Shown: positions 10,352-18,894 of the stretch, in pieces
Layout of the letters: every line of letters starts with the position of its first letter
Numbering within the stretch: the stretch's first letter is position 1
Source of the DNA: Streptomyces sp. 11x1
GTDB lineage: Bacteria; Actinomycetota; Actinomycetes; Streptomycetales; Streptomycetaceae
Direction: 5' to 3'
NCBI RefSeq assembly: GCF_032598905.1
Contig: NZ_CP122458.1
Coordinates: forward strand, 6,845,001-6,909,000
DNA length: 64,000 nt
Made by a program: the position numbers and the translations under genes
Notes under the pieces: model-generated
The model's input: only the letters and a program-made list of their open reading frames with translations
The model's database searches: none
What the model was told of the DNA's origin: nothing

Positions 10352-11332
10352 ATGGGCACGCACACTGTGGACCACGACTTGGAACGCCTCGCCGCCGAGG
10401 CCCGATCGGCGCTGGTGCGGGAGATCGAGGCGAGCGGGGCCTGGGACGCCGACCCTCAGTGGCGGAAGGCGTTCGAGAGCGTCCCCAGGCATCTCTTCGT
10501 CCCGTACTACTACGTGGGTGCCCTGGGCGGCTTCGAGCGGCTGTGGGGCGAGGAACGCGACCCCAGGCGGCGGGAGCGCTGGGTGCGGGGCGCGTACGCG
10601 GACACGCCGCTCGCCACGCGGGTGCGGGACGGGGAGCTGATCTCCTCCAGCAGCCAGCCGTCGCTGATGGCGAAGATGCTGGCCGAGCTGGAGGTGGAGG
10701 ACGGCGACCGCGTGCTGGAGATCGGCGCCGGCACCGGTTACAACGCCGCCCTGCTCGCGCACCGGCTCGGGGACGACCGGGTCACGACCGTCGATCTGGA
10801 CGCCGACATCACCGAGGCGGCGCGCAGGCACCTGGACGCCGCCGGTTACCACCCGACCGTCGTCACCGGGGACGGCGCACGCGGAGTGCCCGAGCGGGCG
10901 CCGTACGACCGGATCATCGCGACCTGCACGCTGCACTCGATCCCGCGCGCCTGGCTCGCCCAGTGCACCCCCGGCGCGCGCATCCTGTCGCCGCTGGCCA
11001 CGGGGCTGGTGCGGCTTCGGGTCGAGGACGCCGAGACCGCGGAGGGGCGTTTCCTGCACACCTCCGCGTACTTCGTGCCCCTGCGCGGCAGCAGTGAACC
11101 GGAAGCAGTCCATCCGCATCTGGGCGGCCTGCCGCACCGGGCCAGGGACCACGAGCTCTTCCGGTTCCTGCTGGCCCTCACGGCGGCCAGCCTCGACCCG
11201 CACGAGGCACTCGCCCTGTGGCAGCGCGAGGGGATGCCGTCCCGCGAGCGGTACGGCATCACGGTGCGCGGAGACCGTGCCTGGGCCTGGCTGGACGACC
11301 CGGAGGGCCCGTACGCCTGGCCGCTGCCCTGA
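10352..11332 (+). CDS. PCMT-like SAM-dependent methyltransferase
   Basis: A 326-aa protein with a class I methyltransferase fold: motif I VLEIGAGTGYNAALLA, VTTVDLDADI, and the post-motif DRIIATCTLHSIP. The SSSSQPSLMAKML element ahead of motif I corresponds to the substrate loop of protein-L-isoaspartate O-methyltransferases. It is longer than classical PCMT (about 210 aa), and such actinobacterial relatives often have unknown substrates or modify peptides. Start ATG 10352 has a weak GTGGAG site upstream. Divergently transcribed from glbO. Confidence 0.8.
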   Translation: MGTHTVDHDLERLAAEARSALVREIEASGAWDADPQWRKAFESVPRHLFVPYYYVGALGGFERLWGEERDPRRRERWVRGAYADTPLATRVRDGELISSSSQPSLMAKMLAELEVEDGDRVLEIGAGTGYNAALLAHRLGDDRVTTVDLDADITEAARRHLDAAGYHPTVVTGDGARGVPERAPYDRIIATCTLHSIPRAWLAQCTPGARILSPLATGLVRLRVEDAETAEGRFLHTSAYFVPLRGSSEPEAVHPHLGGLPHRARDHELFRFLLALTAASLDPHEALALWQREGMPSRERYGITVRGDRAWAWLDDPEGPYAWPLP

Positions 11333-11348
11333 CCGGCATCCCGGGGGG

Positions 11349-11373
11349 CGGCGACGGCCGGTGGCCGTCGCCG
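11349..11373. terminator. Hairpin downstream of the methyltransferase gene
   Basis: Perfect 11-bp arms CGGCGACGGCC (11349-11359) and GGCCGTCGCCG (11363-11373), loop of 3. First of two consecutive hairpins in the gap between convergent genes. Confidence 0.7.
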
Positions 11374-11387
11374 GGTCGACGCAGACG

Positions 11388-11424
11388 GCTCAGGGCCGAC
11401 CGAAGTGTCCGGTCGGCCCTGAGC
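11388..11424. terminator. Bidirectional terminator between methyltransferase and FHA operon
   Basis: Perfect 15-bp arms (GCTCAGGGCCGACCG at 11388-11402 and its complement at 11410-11424) with a 7-nt loop. No U-run on either strand, as usual for Streptomyces terminators. Ends the seven-gene minus-strand signalling operon. Confidence 0.8.
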
Positions 11425-11449
11425 GGTGTCGCACTGTCGGTGGGGCGGG

Positions 11450-13183
11450 TCAGCCCCGGCGGATCGTGATCGTCGTCCACGCGCCCACGTGGACCCGGTC
11501 CCCGTCCTGGAGGGGGATCGGGACGAAGGGCTGGATGGGGTCCTCGGAACCGTTGACCGTGGTGCCGTTCGTGGAGTTCTGGTCGACGACGGCCCAGCTG
11601 CCGTCGGGCTGCTGCACCAGTACCGCGTGCTGGTGGGAGACGCCCGGGTCCTCCGGCGGCACCGAGAGATCGATGTCGGGGGTGTCGCCGGTGGAGTGGC
11701 GGCGCCGTCCGATGGTGATCTGGTTGCCGGTGAGGGCGCGCCGCTGCTCCGGGGAGTACGCGGGCAGGTTCAGGCCCGCGGCCTCCGGGCCCGAGCGCTG
11801 CATCATCGCCATGAAGTAGTCGCGGTCGGGGCCGATGGTCGCGCTCCAGGTCGTCGGCGCCTGCGGGTACGCGGGGCCGGGCGGGGCCTGGGTGGCACCG
11901 GGCTGCGGATAGCCGTAGCCACCCGGACGGGCACCTGCGCCACCGGGACCGCCGGGGCCACCCGCACCGCCGGGGCCGCCGGATCCGCCCGGGCCGGTTG
12001 ACGGCGGGGAGATCACCCAGTCGTCGTCACCGCCGAACGAGGGGCCGCCACCGGAACCCGGGCCGCCGGGCTGAGGGCGCCGGGTCTCCTGCGGGAAGGC
12101 GGGCGGAGCGGTGGCTCCTGCCTGCTGGAACGCCTGCGGCGCGCCGCCGCCGGGACCGCCACCGGGGCCCTGACCGCCACCGGGCCCCTGACCACCCGGG
12201 CCGCCGGGGAAACCGGAAGCGCCAGGTCCGCCAGGTCCGCCGGGGCCACCCGGCGTGGGCCCGGGCGGCGGCGGAACCGGTCGTGAGGGGTCGCCGCCGA
12301 AGCCGGAGGGCCCGGGACGGGAGGGATCGCCGCCGAAGCCCGAGGGGCCGGGCCGCGAGGGGTCACCACCGAAGGCCGAGGCCCCGGGGCGTGACGGGTC
12401 CCCGCCGAACGCGGACGGACCGCCCTGGCCGGGACCCGGTTGGCCCGAAGGCCCGCCGCCGAACCCGGAGGGGCCTCCCGGCCCCGACGGTCCACCGGGA
12501 CCACCCGGTCGTCCGGGTCCACCGGGACCCTGACCGGCGTGCCCGCCGGGCCCGCCGTGCCCGCCGGGCCCGCCGTGCCCACCCTGGCCCGACGGCTCGC
12601 CGCCGAACGGCGGTCCCGGCGGGATCGGCTCGGCGGGACGGTTCACCTGGGAGGGGCGGGAGCTCTGGTAGTCGTACCCGTCACCGCCGCCGTAGGAGGG
12701 CGGAGGCGGCTGCTGGAAGCGGAGCGCCGGGTTCCCACCGGCGCCGGGACCGCCGGGACCGGGACCGCCGGCACCAGGACCCGGCCCGGGAGCCGGGGGC
12801 CTCGGGGCGGCAGGCGTGTACGTCGTCGCCGTGTTGGTCAGGAAGTTCCACCGGCACTCCTCGCAGAAGGGCGCGCCGCCCTCGCGGGGCGTGCGGCACT
12901 GCGGGCAGAGTTCCGGCTCGGCGGCGAGGTGCGGGCGTCCACCGGGACCCCCTTGGCCCCCTGGACCGCCAGGTCCCGGGCCGCCGGGACCCCCCGAGCC
13001 GCCGGGACCCCCCGGGCCGCCCGCGCCGGGAGGCGGGGGAGGGGAGCCGGGCGGCGGGTAACCGTAACCGGCGCCCGGGGGCGGCGGTGGAGGCGGCGGG
13101 GGTACGGCACCGGCCATACGGTGACCGCAGACCTCGCACCAGTCGTCGGAACCCGACTGGTGTCCGTTCGGGCAGGTCGGCAT
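11450..13183 (-). CDS. FHA-domain protein with N-terminal zinc ribbons (last gene of the pknG operon)
   Basis: A 577-aa protein. N-terminal zinc ribbon CPNGHQSGSDDWCEVCGH, a second one CPQCRTPREGGAPFCEEC, then about 300 residues of Gly/Pro-rich linker including four GGDPSRPG repeats. The C-terminal FHA domain (about the last 90 residues) has IGRRRHS, SHQHAVL and NSTNGTTVNG, the residues that grip phosphothreonine. FHA proteins read Ser/Thr kinase output; in mycobacteria the FHA protein GarA is the main PknG target. A similar pairing here is inferred from the operon. Start: ATG 13183, directly at the zinc ribbon. No GarA-like N-terminal phosphorylation motif was recognised. Confidence 0.85.
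   Translation of the reverse strand: MPTCPNGHQSGSDDWCEVCGHRMAGAVPPPPPPPPPGAGYGYPPPGSPPPPPGAGGPGGPGGSGGPGGPGPGGPGGQGGPGGRPHLAAEPELCPQCRTPREGGAPFCEECRWNFLTNTATTYTPAAPRPPAPGPGPGAGGPGPGGPGAGGNPALRFQQPPPPSYGGGDGYDYQSSRPSQVNRPAEPIPPGPPFGGEPSGQGGHGGPGGHGGPGGHAGQGPGGPGRPGGPGGPSGPGGPSGFGGGPSGQPGPGQGGPSAFGGDPSRPGASAFGGDPSRPGPSGFGGDPSRPGPSGFGGDPSRPVPPPPGPTPGGPGGPGGPGASGFPGGPGGQGPGGGQGPGGGPGGGAPQAFQQAGATAPPAFPQETRRPQPGGPGSGGGPSFGGDDDWVISPPSTGPGGSGGPGGAGGPGGPGGAGARPGGYGYPQPGATQAPPGPAYPQAPTTWSATIGPDRDYFMAMMQRSGPEAAGLNLPAYSPEQRRALTGNQITIGRRRHSTGDTPDIDLSVPPEDPGVSHQHAVLVQQPDGSWAVVDQNSTNGTTVNGSEDPIQPFVPIPLQDGDRVHVGAWTTITIRRG
12279..12422 (-). repeat. 36-bp in-frame repeats (GGDPSRPG) in the FHA protein
   Basis: Four consecutive units of about 36 bp encode SGFGGDPSRPGP-type repeats (variants SAFGGDPSRPGA and SGFGGDPSRPVP). 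They lie within the proline/glycine-rich linker between the zinc ribbons and the FHA domain. Repeat number probably varies between strains. Confidence 0.75.
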
Positions 13184-13328
13184 GTCGGCGCTTCCCCCTC
13201 TCCTTTCCGGCCTCACGGCCGGTTCCTGTGGCCGCGACGGGCCGGTGTGGCCGCTTCCGTCCGGATCCCCGGTGGGGGAGCCAGGCTCTGGGCAGCGGTG
13301 TTTCCGGGTGTTTCCTGTTTGCTTGCAG

Positions 13329-14675
13329 CTACTTCTTTACACGAACAGTCTTTGTCGACCGTGTCTCGAGAGTCATCTCGTCGGCCTCTGTGACCTTCGC
13401 CTTCAGTCGCACAGTACCTGTCGCCGCGTCGACCACGTCCACCACCTTCGCAAGCAGTTTCGCAGTATCCGCGTTCCCCGAGGCGCTGGCGAGCTGAACG
13501 GCCCGCCCCAGCTTGGCCGTTGCTCCGTCGAAATCGCCGGATTTACGGGCATCCAGACCTTGCTGGATGACTTGTGCCAGTTCGGCCTGACCCGTGTAGT
13601 GCGCGACCTGGGGGTTGATCGACGTGGACGCGACCATGTCGTCGGTCCACACGGCCTTCACCAAACCCTGGGCGCCGAGGTTCTGCGCGCTTCCGTCGGG
13701 CTGGGGAATGACGAGGGAGACCCGGGCGGCCAGCATCTCCTGGCCGAGGTCGGCGGCCGGGACCTCGACGCACACGTGGTAGTCGCGGGACTCGTCCCCC
13801 CACGAGCCGGTCGGGTAGTCCCCGGCACGCGGTCCCGCCTCGGTGCGACGATCGGTCAACTCCTCGACCGTGGGAGCCACTTGCTTCACAAACTTGATCT
13901 TCGTCCCGACCGGGGTCCAGACCCGGAGAGCGACGTCGGCGACCTCCTTGCCCATGGCCGCCTCCATCAGCTGTGTGAAGTCCGCGGACAGGGCGGCCGG
14001 GTCGGCCACGATGTCGGCGGTGCCGAGCAGTGCGGAGGCGATGGCCGTGACCTCTTTCACTTCCCAGTCGGTGCCCACTCCACGCGCGTCACACGTGAAC
14101 CGTCCGGCACAGGCGTCCAACGCGGCCTTCAGATCCTCGGGCGACTCGTGCTCGTTGCGGCCGTCGGTGAGCAGGATGCCGTGACGGATGGCGACGTCCG
14201 CCGAGGCGAGCAGCCGGTCGGCGAGCTTCAGCCAGGTGCCGATGGCGGTGCCGCCGCCCGCGCTGAGCCTGCGCAGAGCCTGCTTGGCCTGGTCCCGGGT
14301 GGCGGAGTCGGCCACCGCGAGTCGGCCGCCGCCGGGGTAGACCTCCCGGGCCACGTGGGTGCCGTCGATCACCGCGAAGTGGACGCCGTCGCGCAGGGTG
14401 TCGATCGCGGCGGCCGTGGCGTCCCGGGCGTTGCGCATCTTGGTCGGCGGGTAGTCCATCGACCCCGAGCAGTCGACCATGAGCGCCACGGCGGCGGAGG
14501 GCCCCTGCCCGGGCGAGTACAGGTGCGGCGCGGCGACCGCGCTGCCGATGGTGCCGCCGCCGGTCGCGCTGACCGTCACGATGGCGTTCACCTCGCGGCC
14601 GCCCTCGGGCAGGTACTCGTTCTGGTACACCTCGACCGAGAACTGCGGCACGTTCGACTTCGAGAAATTGGCCAT
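13329..14675 (-). CDS. von Willebrand factor A (vWA) domain protein
   Basis: A 448-aa protein. A vWA domain with a complete MIDAS is visible: DCSGSM (DxSxS), GGGTAIG (Thr) and LLTDGRNEH (Asp). Flanking beta-rich and helical regions have no membrane segment, so it is probably cytosolic. vWA proteins of this kind (TerY-like) occur with PP2C phosphatases and Ser/Thr kinases in phosphorylation triads. Here it lies between the phosphatase and FHA genes of the pknG operon, which supports a scaffold role (inference). Start ATG 14675 (MANFSKSNVPQFSV). The C-terminal helical part (KSGDFDGATAKLGRAVQLAS) resembles a TPR-like helix pair. Confidence 0.85.
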   Translation of the reverse strand: MANFSKSNVPQFSVEVYQNEYLPEGGREVNAIVTVSATGGGTIGSAVAAPHLYSPGQGPSAAVALMVDCSGSMDYPPTKMRNARDATAAAIDTLRDGVHFAVIDGTHVAREVYPGGGRLAVADSATRDQAKQALRRLSAGGGTAIGTWLKLADRLLASADVAIRHGILLTDGRNEHESPEDLKAALDACAGRFTCDARGVGTDWEVKEVTAIASALLGTADIVADPAALSADFTQLMEAAMGKEVADVALRVWTPVGTKIKFVKQVAPTVEELTDRRTEAGPRAGDYPTGSWGDESRDYHVCVEVPAADLGQEMLAARVSLVIPQPDGSAQNLGAQGLVKAVWTDDMVASTSINPQVAHYTGQAELAQVIQQGLDARKSGDFDGATAKLGRAVQLASASGNADTAKLLAKVVDVVDAATGTVRLKAKVTEADEMTLETRSTKTVRVKK

Positions 14676-14817
14676 GCCTACTCTGATCCCCCTAGCGGCC
14701 CCACAGCACGTGGGGTGATGATCGTGCGTGCCCATACCCGGACCGGTCCCCTCCGGTCCGTCGGCCCTTCCCGTCCGGCCACCGGGGCGCCCGCGAACAT
14801 CCGGCCCGCGCGCACCC

Positions 14818-16134
14818 TCAGGCCGATCCTGCCCCCTGAGGAGGGGCCGGGAACGGCAGGATCGCCACTGTTACGTTGTCGTGGCCACCTCCGTCGAGAG
14901 CACGGCCCACCAGGACCTGCGCACAGCGCAACGGCCGCGCGGCCGCGTCCAGCGGCACGGCCTGGGCCATCTCCTCGGCGGCCTCCGCGTAGTTCCACAG
15001 CCCGTCGGTGCACACCACCACTACACCCGGCCGGTCCGGTTTGAAGGAAGCGGTGTGCGGCTCCAGTTCGTACGCGTCCGCGCCGAGCCAGCCGGTGATC
15101 GCGTGGGCGCGCTCGTCGGCGTACGCCTCGGCCTCGTTCATCAGTCCCGCGGACACCATCTGCGCCGCCCACGAGTCGTCCTCGGTGAGCCGGGCCGGGG
15201 GCGCGCTGCGGTCCACCGGCACCCAGTAGGCGCGGCTGTCGCCGACCCAGCCGACGACGAGCAGACTCGGGGTGACGATCGAGCCGACGATGGTGCAGGC
15301 CGGCGCGTTCTGGTGCGGGGCATGCTCCTGGGCTGTCTCCGGCTCCTCCGCGAGCGCGTTGACGGCGCTCGCGGCGGCGACGATCGCGTCGTGCATGGCC
15401 TGCTGCGGGTGGGTGCCGCGCGGCAGCGACTCCAGGACCGTCTCGTTGGCGGCGCGGGCCGCGGCGAGCGAGGCGTCGTCGGGGCGGGTCGCGGAGGACA
15501 CGCCGTCGCAGACGATCGCGACGACCGCGGGGGAGCCGTCGGGCAGCGCGGTCGAGGAGATCGCGAACGCGTCCTCGTTGCGGTGGTGGCGCAGGCCCCG
15601 GTCGCTGACCGCGGCGACCGCGCCCAACTCCAGTTCCATGTGGTCGCGTTCGCGGGGCTGGGCGTGGCCGCAGTTCTCGCAGTAGCCGTCCCGGTCGACG
15701 TGGCCCGCGCGGCAGGCCACGCACACCTTCATGCCGGCCGGCGGGGTGGCGAGGTCGGTGGTGCGCGGGTCCGGCGGCTGGGGCGCGGCCAGCGGGTACT
15801 CGTCGGGCTCGCGGGGCCGGTCGAACCGTACGCCCCGTCCCGGTCCGGGCAGTTCGCCACCGCCGGAGTCGGTGCCCTGGATGTCGGTGGGGCGGACCAC
15901 CGGCGGGGGTGTGTCGGTGCTGGGTTCGGAGGCGACGGGCCAGTCCACGGGCGCCACCTCGTCGGGCGCGGCGCCCGACGTCCCGTTCATGGTGAGGGTC
16001 GGCTGGTCCTGCGGCCGTGCGGGGGCCGCCGAGAGGTCATGGCCGCACGCACCGCAGAAGCGGTCGTCCGATGCGAGGGGCCACTCGCAGATCGGGCACT
16101 TCGTCAGCGCGGTCGGCTGGGGCATCTGCGACAT
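14818..16134 (-). CDS. PP2C-family Ser/Thr protein phosphatase with zinc ribbons
   Basis: A 438-aa protein. N-terminal zinc ribbon CPICEWPLASDDRFCGACGH, proline-rich linker, second zinc ribbon CVACRAGHVDRDGYCENCGH, then a PP2C domain. The PP2C domain has LRHHRNEDAFAI, VAIVCDGVSSA, GWVGDSRAYW, VVCTDGLWNY and GGHDNVTVAIL, i.e. the metal-binding aspartates are all present. It most likely reverses phosphorylation by the adjacent PknG-like kinase. Start: ATG 16134; a TTG directly before it (16137) abuts the kinase stop codon, so the genes are coupled. Confidence 0.9.
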   Translation of the reverse strand: MSQMPQPTALTKCPICEWPLASDDRFCGACGHDLSAAPARPQDQPTLTMNGTSGAAPDEVAPVDWPVASEPSTDTPPPVVRPTDIQGTDSGGGELPGPGRGVRFDRPREPDEYPLAAPQPPDPRTTDLATPPAGMKVCVACRAGHVDRDGYCENCGHAQPRERDHMELELGAVAAVSDRGLRHHRNEDAFAISSTALPDGSPAVVAIVCDGVSSATRPDDASLAAARAANETVLESLPRGTHPQQAMHDAIVAAASAVNALAEEPETAQEHAPHQNAPACTIVGSIVTPSLLVVGWVGDSRAYWVPVDRSAPPARLTEDDSWAAQMVSAGLMNEAEAYADERAHAITGWLGADAYELEPHTASFKPDRPGVVVVCTDGLWNYAEAAEEMAQAVPLDAAARPLRCAQVLVGRALDGGGHDNVTVAILPFPAPPQGAGSA

Positions 16135-16137
16135 CAA

Positions 16138-18894
16138 CTACACCCACGTCCGGGGGCGGTAACGGTTGGCACGTTCCACCAGGTCGATCCTCTCCTCGCC
16201 GCCTTGGGCGAGCCGGGCCAGTGTGCGGTACGACCGCTCCAGTCCGAAGCGGAGGCCGCGCTCGTCCAGCGTGCTGCCCAGCAGCACCCGCTCGCCGGCC
16301 GGGGGGCGGGCGCCCTGGCCTCCGGAGAGTACCCAGTCCAGGGCGCAGCCGAGGACCTCTGTGGACAACTGCTCGCGGCGCACGGCGTCCAGACCGTACC
16401 CGCCGAGCGCCTCGACCTGCCCGGCGGCCGCGGTCAGGTCGTCCAGGAAGGCCGTTTCGGGCGAGGCTCCGGTCGGCACGGCCCCGGTCGGGACGGCTCC
16501 GGACGCTCCGGCCGCAGACCGGGCGGTTGCGGACGGGTCGGCCCCAGGAGGCGTGGTCCCGGCCGTCACGGTCCCCGGCGTCACCGTCCCCGCCGCCACG
16601 GTTCCGCCCGCCAAGGTTCCGACCGCCCCGGCCCCCGCTCCGAGCGTCGCCTCGGCGCGGTGTCTGAGGCGGGCCCGTACGGCGGCGACCCGGGCGGCGG
16701 TGTAGTGGATGGACGCCTCCGGTACGGACTCCAGGGTCCGCACGGCGTTCTGCCGGTCCCCGGCGGTCAGCCGCACCCGGGCGAGCCCGAACGCGGCGCT
16801 CACGAAGCTGGGGTCGGTCGTCCACACCAGGCGGTAGTACTCGGCGGCGTTGTCCAACTGCCCCAGCACCTCGGCGCACAGGCCGAGGGCCAGCTTGGGG
16901 GCCGGCTCGCCCGGGAAGGCGTCGTAGATCGCGTCGAAGGACAGCGCGGCGTTCTCGTGGTCGCCGGTGGCGAGCGCGGCCACGCCCCGGTACCAGACGA
17001 CCCGCCAGTCGTCGGGGTGGTCCCGCTCCAGGGCGTCCAGGGTGGCCAGGGCGATCGTGAACTCGGCCATCTCCAGCCGGGCCCGCAGCTCGCGCAGCCG
17101 CAGCTCCAGCGAGCCGCTGGGGGCCGCGTGCAGCGCCGTGATCAGCTCGGTCGGGGCGGAGGTCATCAGTCCCGCCAGGAACCCGGCGTTCGGGTCCCCC
17201 GGGTCCACGCGCGGCACGGGCAGCGCGAGGGCCGCGGCGGCGGTGTCGAGCTGCCGGGTGAGCCGGGCGGGGACGGCCGCGCCGCCGGTCAGCAGGGCGG
17301 GCGTACCGGAAGGCGAACCGCCGTTCCCGGCAAGGGAACCGGAAGGCGAACCGCCGTTCTTCCCGGTGACCTTGTCGCGCCGCACCCCCAGCCGGGACAC
17401 GTCCCCGTCGAGCTTCGCGAACAACTCCGTGTCCGTGACCCGTACCTCAGGCCCGAAGATCGTCGACAGGGCGGGCCGGGCCCGGCCCGTCTGGAGGGAG
17501 ACGACCTCCCGCAGCACACCCGTCAGCTGCTCCGACATCTCCTGCGCGGAGGCGAACCGGCGGGCCGGGTCGGGGTCGGTGGCACGTACCAGCAGCCGGT
17601 AGAAGGACTCGTACTGACGGAAGACCTCGATGTTGTCGGGGTCGGGCAGGGAGTCCACGAACACGTTCGTGTAGCCCTGGAAGTCGAAGGTGAGGACCGC
17701 CAGCGTGCGGGCGACCGTGTACAGGTCGGAGGCGACCGACGGGCCCACGTCGGCGACCTCGGGAGCCTGGTAGCCGACAGTGCCGTAGATGGCCGACTCG
17801 TCGTCGTCCATCCGGCGCACCGCGCCCATGTCGATCAGCTTGAGCTGGTCCTCGGTCTGGATCGCGTTGTCGACCTTGAAGTCGCAGTACAGCAGGTTCC
17901 GGCTGTGCAGGTGCCCGAGCGCCTCCAGGGCCTCGATGCCGTACGCGCACGCCTGCTCCACCGGGAGGGGGTCGCGACGCCCGTCCGCCGTGCGGCGGCC
18001 GTTGGCGATCTCCTTCAGCGACTTGCCGCCGACGTACTCCATGACGATGTACCCGTCCAGCGAACCGGTGCGCTGGTCGAGGTGCTCGACGAAGTTGTAG
18101 ATGCGGACGATGTTGGAGTGCTCGATCTCGGCGAGGAAGCGGCGCTCGGAGATCGCTGCGGCCATCGCGTCCTGGTCGCCCGTGTCCAGCAGGCCCTTCA
18201 GCACGACCCAGCGGTCCGACACCGCCCGGTCTATGGCCAGATAGATCCAGCCCAGACCGCCGTGCGCGAGACAGCCGACCACCTCGTACTGGCCGCGCAC
18301 GATGTCGCCCGCGTGCAGTTTCGGCACGAAGGAGTACGGGTGGCCGCACTTGGTGCAGAAGCCCTCCGTGCGCCCGGGCCGGTCACCGCGCGACCGGCCG
18401 ACCGGGGCCCCACAGTCGGAGCGCGAGCAGAACCGCTTCCGCTCGGGCACCTCGGCGGTCTCCAGCACCATCGAACGCGGGTCGGGACGCGGCACGTCCG
18501 GGACCTGGACGAGACCCACGCCGAGCCGCGCCCGCCCCGAGGTGCCGGAGGTCTTGCCGGAGCTGCGCACCGACACCGAACGGCCCGTCGACCGCCCCGA
18601 CAGGGCACGGGAGAGCCGCCCGGAGACCGAGCGCCGGGACTGCGAGGAGCGCCCGGACGTGCGCGAGGAGCGCGAACTGCTGGAACCGGAGCCGCGCGAG
18701 CCGCGCCCGCCCCCGGTGATGCCGGTGGGCGGGGAGTTGACCATGCCGCTCGCCGAGACGACCGGCGCGAGACCGCACTCGTCGCAGTACAGCTCGCCGC
18801 CGCCCACGTCCTCGTACGCACCCGAGCAACCGGGCCGCTGGCACGACTGCCGCGGCGTCTCCTCACCCGCCGGGCTCTCCTGCGTCTGACTCAC
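16138..18894 (-). CDS. pknG: PknG-type Ser/Thr protein kinase
   Basis: A 918-aa soluble kinase. N-terminal zinc-binding cysteines (CQRPGCSGAY...YCDECG), a Ser/Arg-rich linker, a second rubredoxin-like CxxC pair set at about 154-183 (CSRSDCGAP ... CTKCG), and the kinase domain at about 200-460. Lys in WVVLKGL is near 230, YCDFKVDN replaces the usual HRD loop near 335, and DMG replaces DFG near 351. The C-terminal tetratricopeptide-like helical region runs to the end. Rubredoxin, non-RD kinase and TPR in this order define PknG, which senses amino-acid supply and controls glutamate/TCA metabolism in mycobacteria. Start GTG 18894 overlaps the upstream gene (GTGA). An Ala/Thr/Pro-rich insert lies in the TPR part (16440-16630). 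Confidence 0.92.
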   Translation of the reverse strand: MSQTQESPAGEETPRQSCQRPGCSGAYEDVGGGELYCDECGLAPVVSASGMVNSPPTGITGGGRGSRGSGSSSSRSSRTSGRSSQSRRSVSGRLSRALSGRSTGRSVSVRSSGKTSGTSGRARLGVGLVQVPDVPRPDPRSMVLETAEVPERKRFCSRSDCGAPVGRSRGDRPGRTEGFCTKCGHPYSFVPKLHAGDIVRGQYEVVGCLAHGGLGWIYLAIDRAVSDRWVVLKGLLDTGDQDAMAAAISERRFLAEIEHSNIVRIYNFVEHLDQRTGSLDGYIVMEYVGGKSLKEIANGRRTADGRRDPLPVEQACAYGIEALEALGHLHSRNLLYCDFKVDNAIQTEDQLKLIDMGAVRRMDDDESAIYGTVGYQAPEVADVGPSVASDLYTVARTLAVLTFDFQGYTNVFVDSLPDPDNIEVFRQYESFYRLLVRATDPDPARRFASAQEMSEQLTGVLREVVSLQTGRARPALSTIFGPEVRVTDTELFAKLDGDVSRLGVRRDKVTGKNGGSPSGSLAGNGGSPSGTPALLTGGAAVPARLTRQLDTAAAALALPVPRVDPGDPNAGFLAGLMTSAPTELITALHAAPSGSLELRLRELRARLEMAEFTIALATLDALERDHPDDWRVVWYRGVAALATGDHENAALSFDAIYDAFPGEPAPKLALGLCAEVLGQLDNAAEYYRLVWTTDPSFVSAAFGLARVRLTAGDRQNAVRTLESVPEASIHYTAARVAAVRARLRHRAEATLGAGAGAVGTLAGGTVAAGTVTPGTVTAGTTPPGADPSATARSAAGASGAVPTGAVPTGASPETAFLDDLTAAAGQVEALGGYGLDAVRREQLSTEVLGCALDWVLSGGQGARPPAGERVLLGSTLDERGLRFGLERSYRTLARLAQGGEERIDLVERANRYRPRTWV

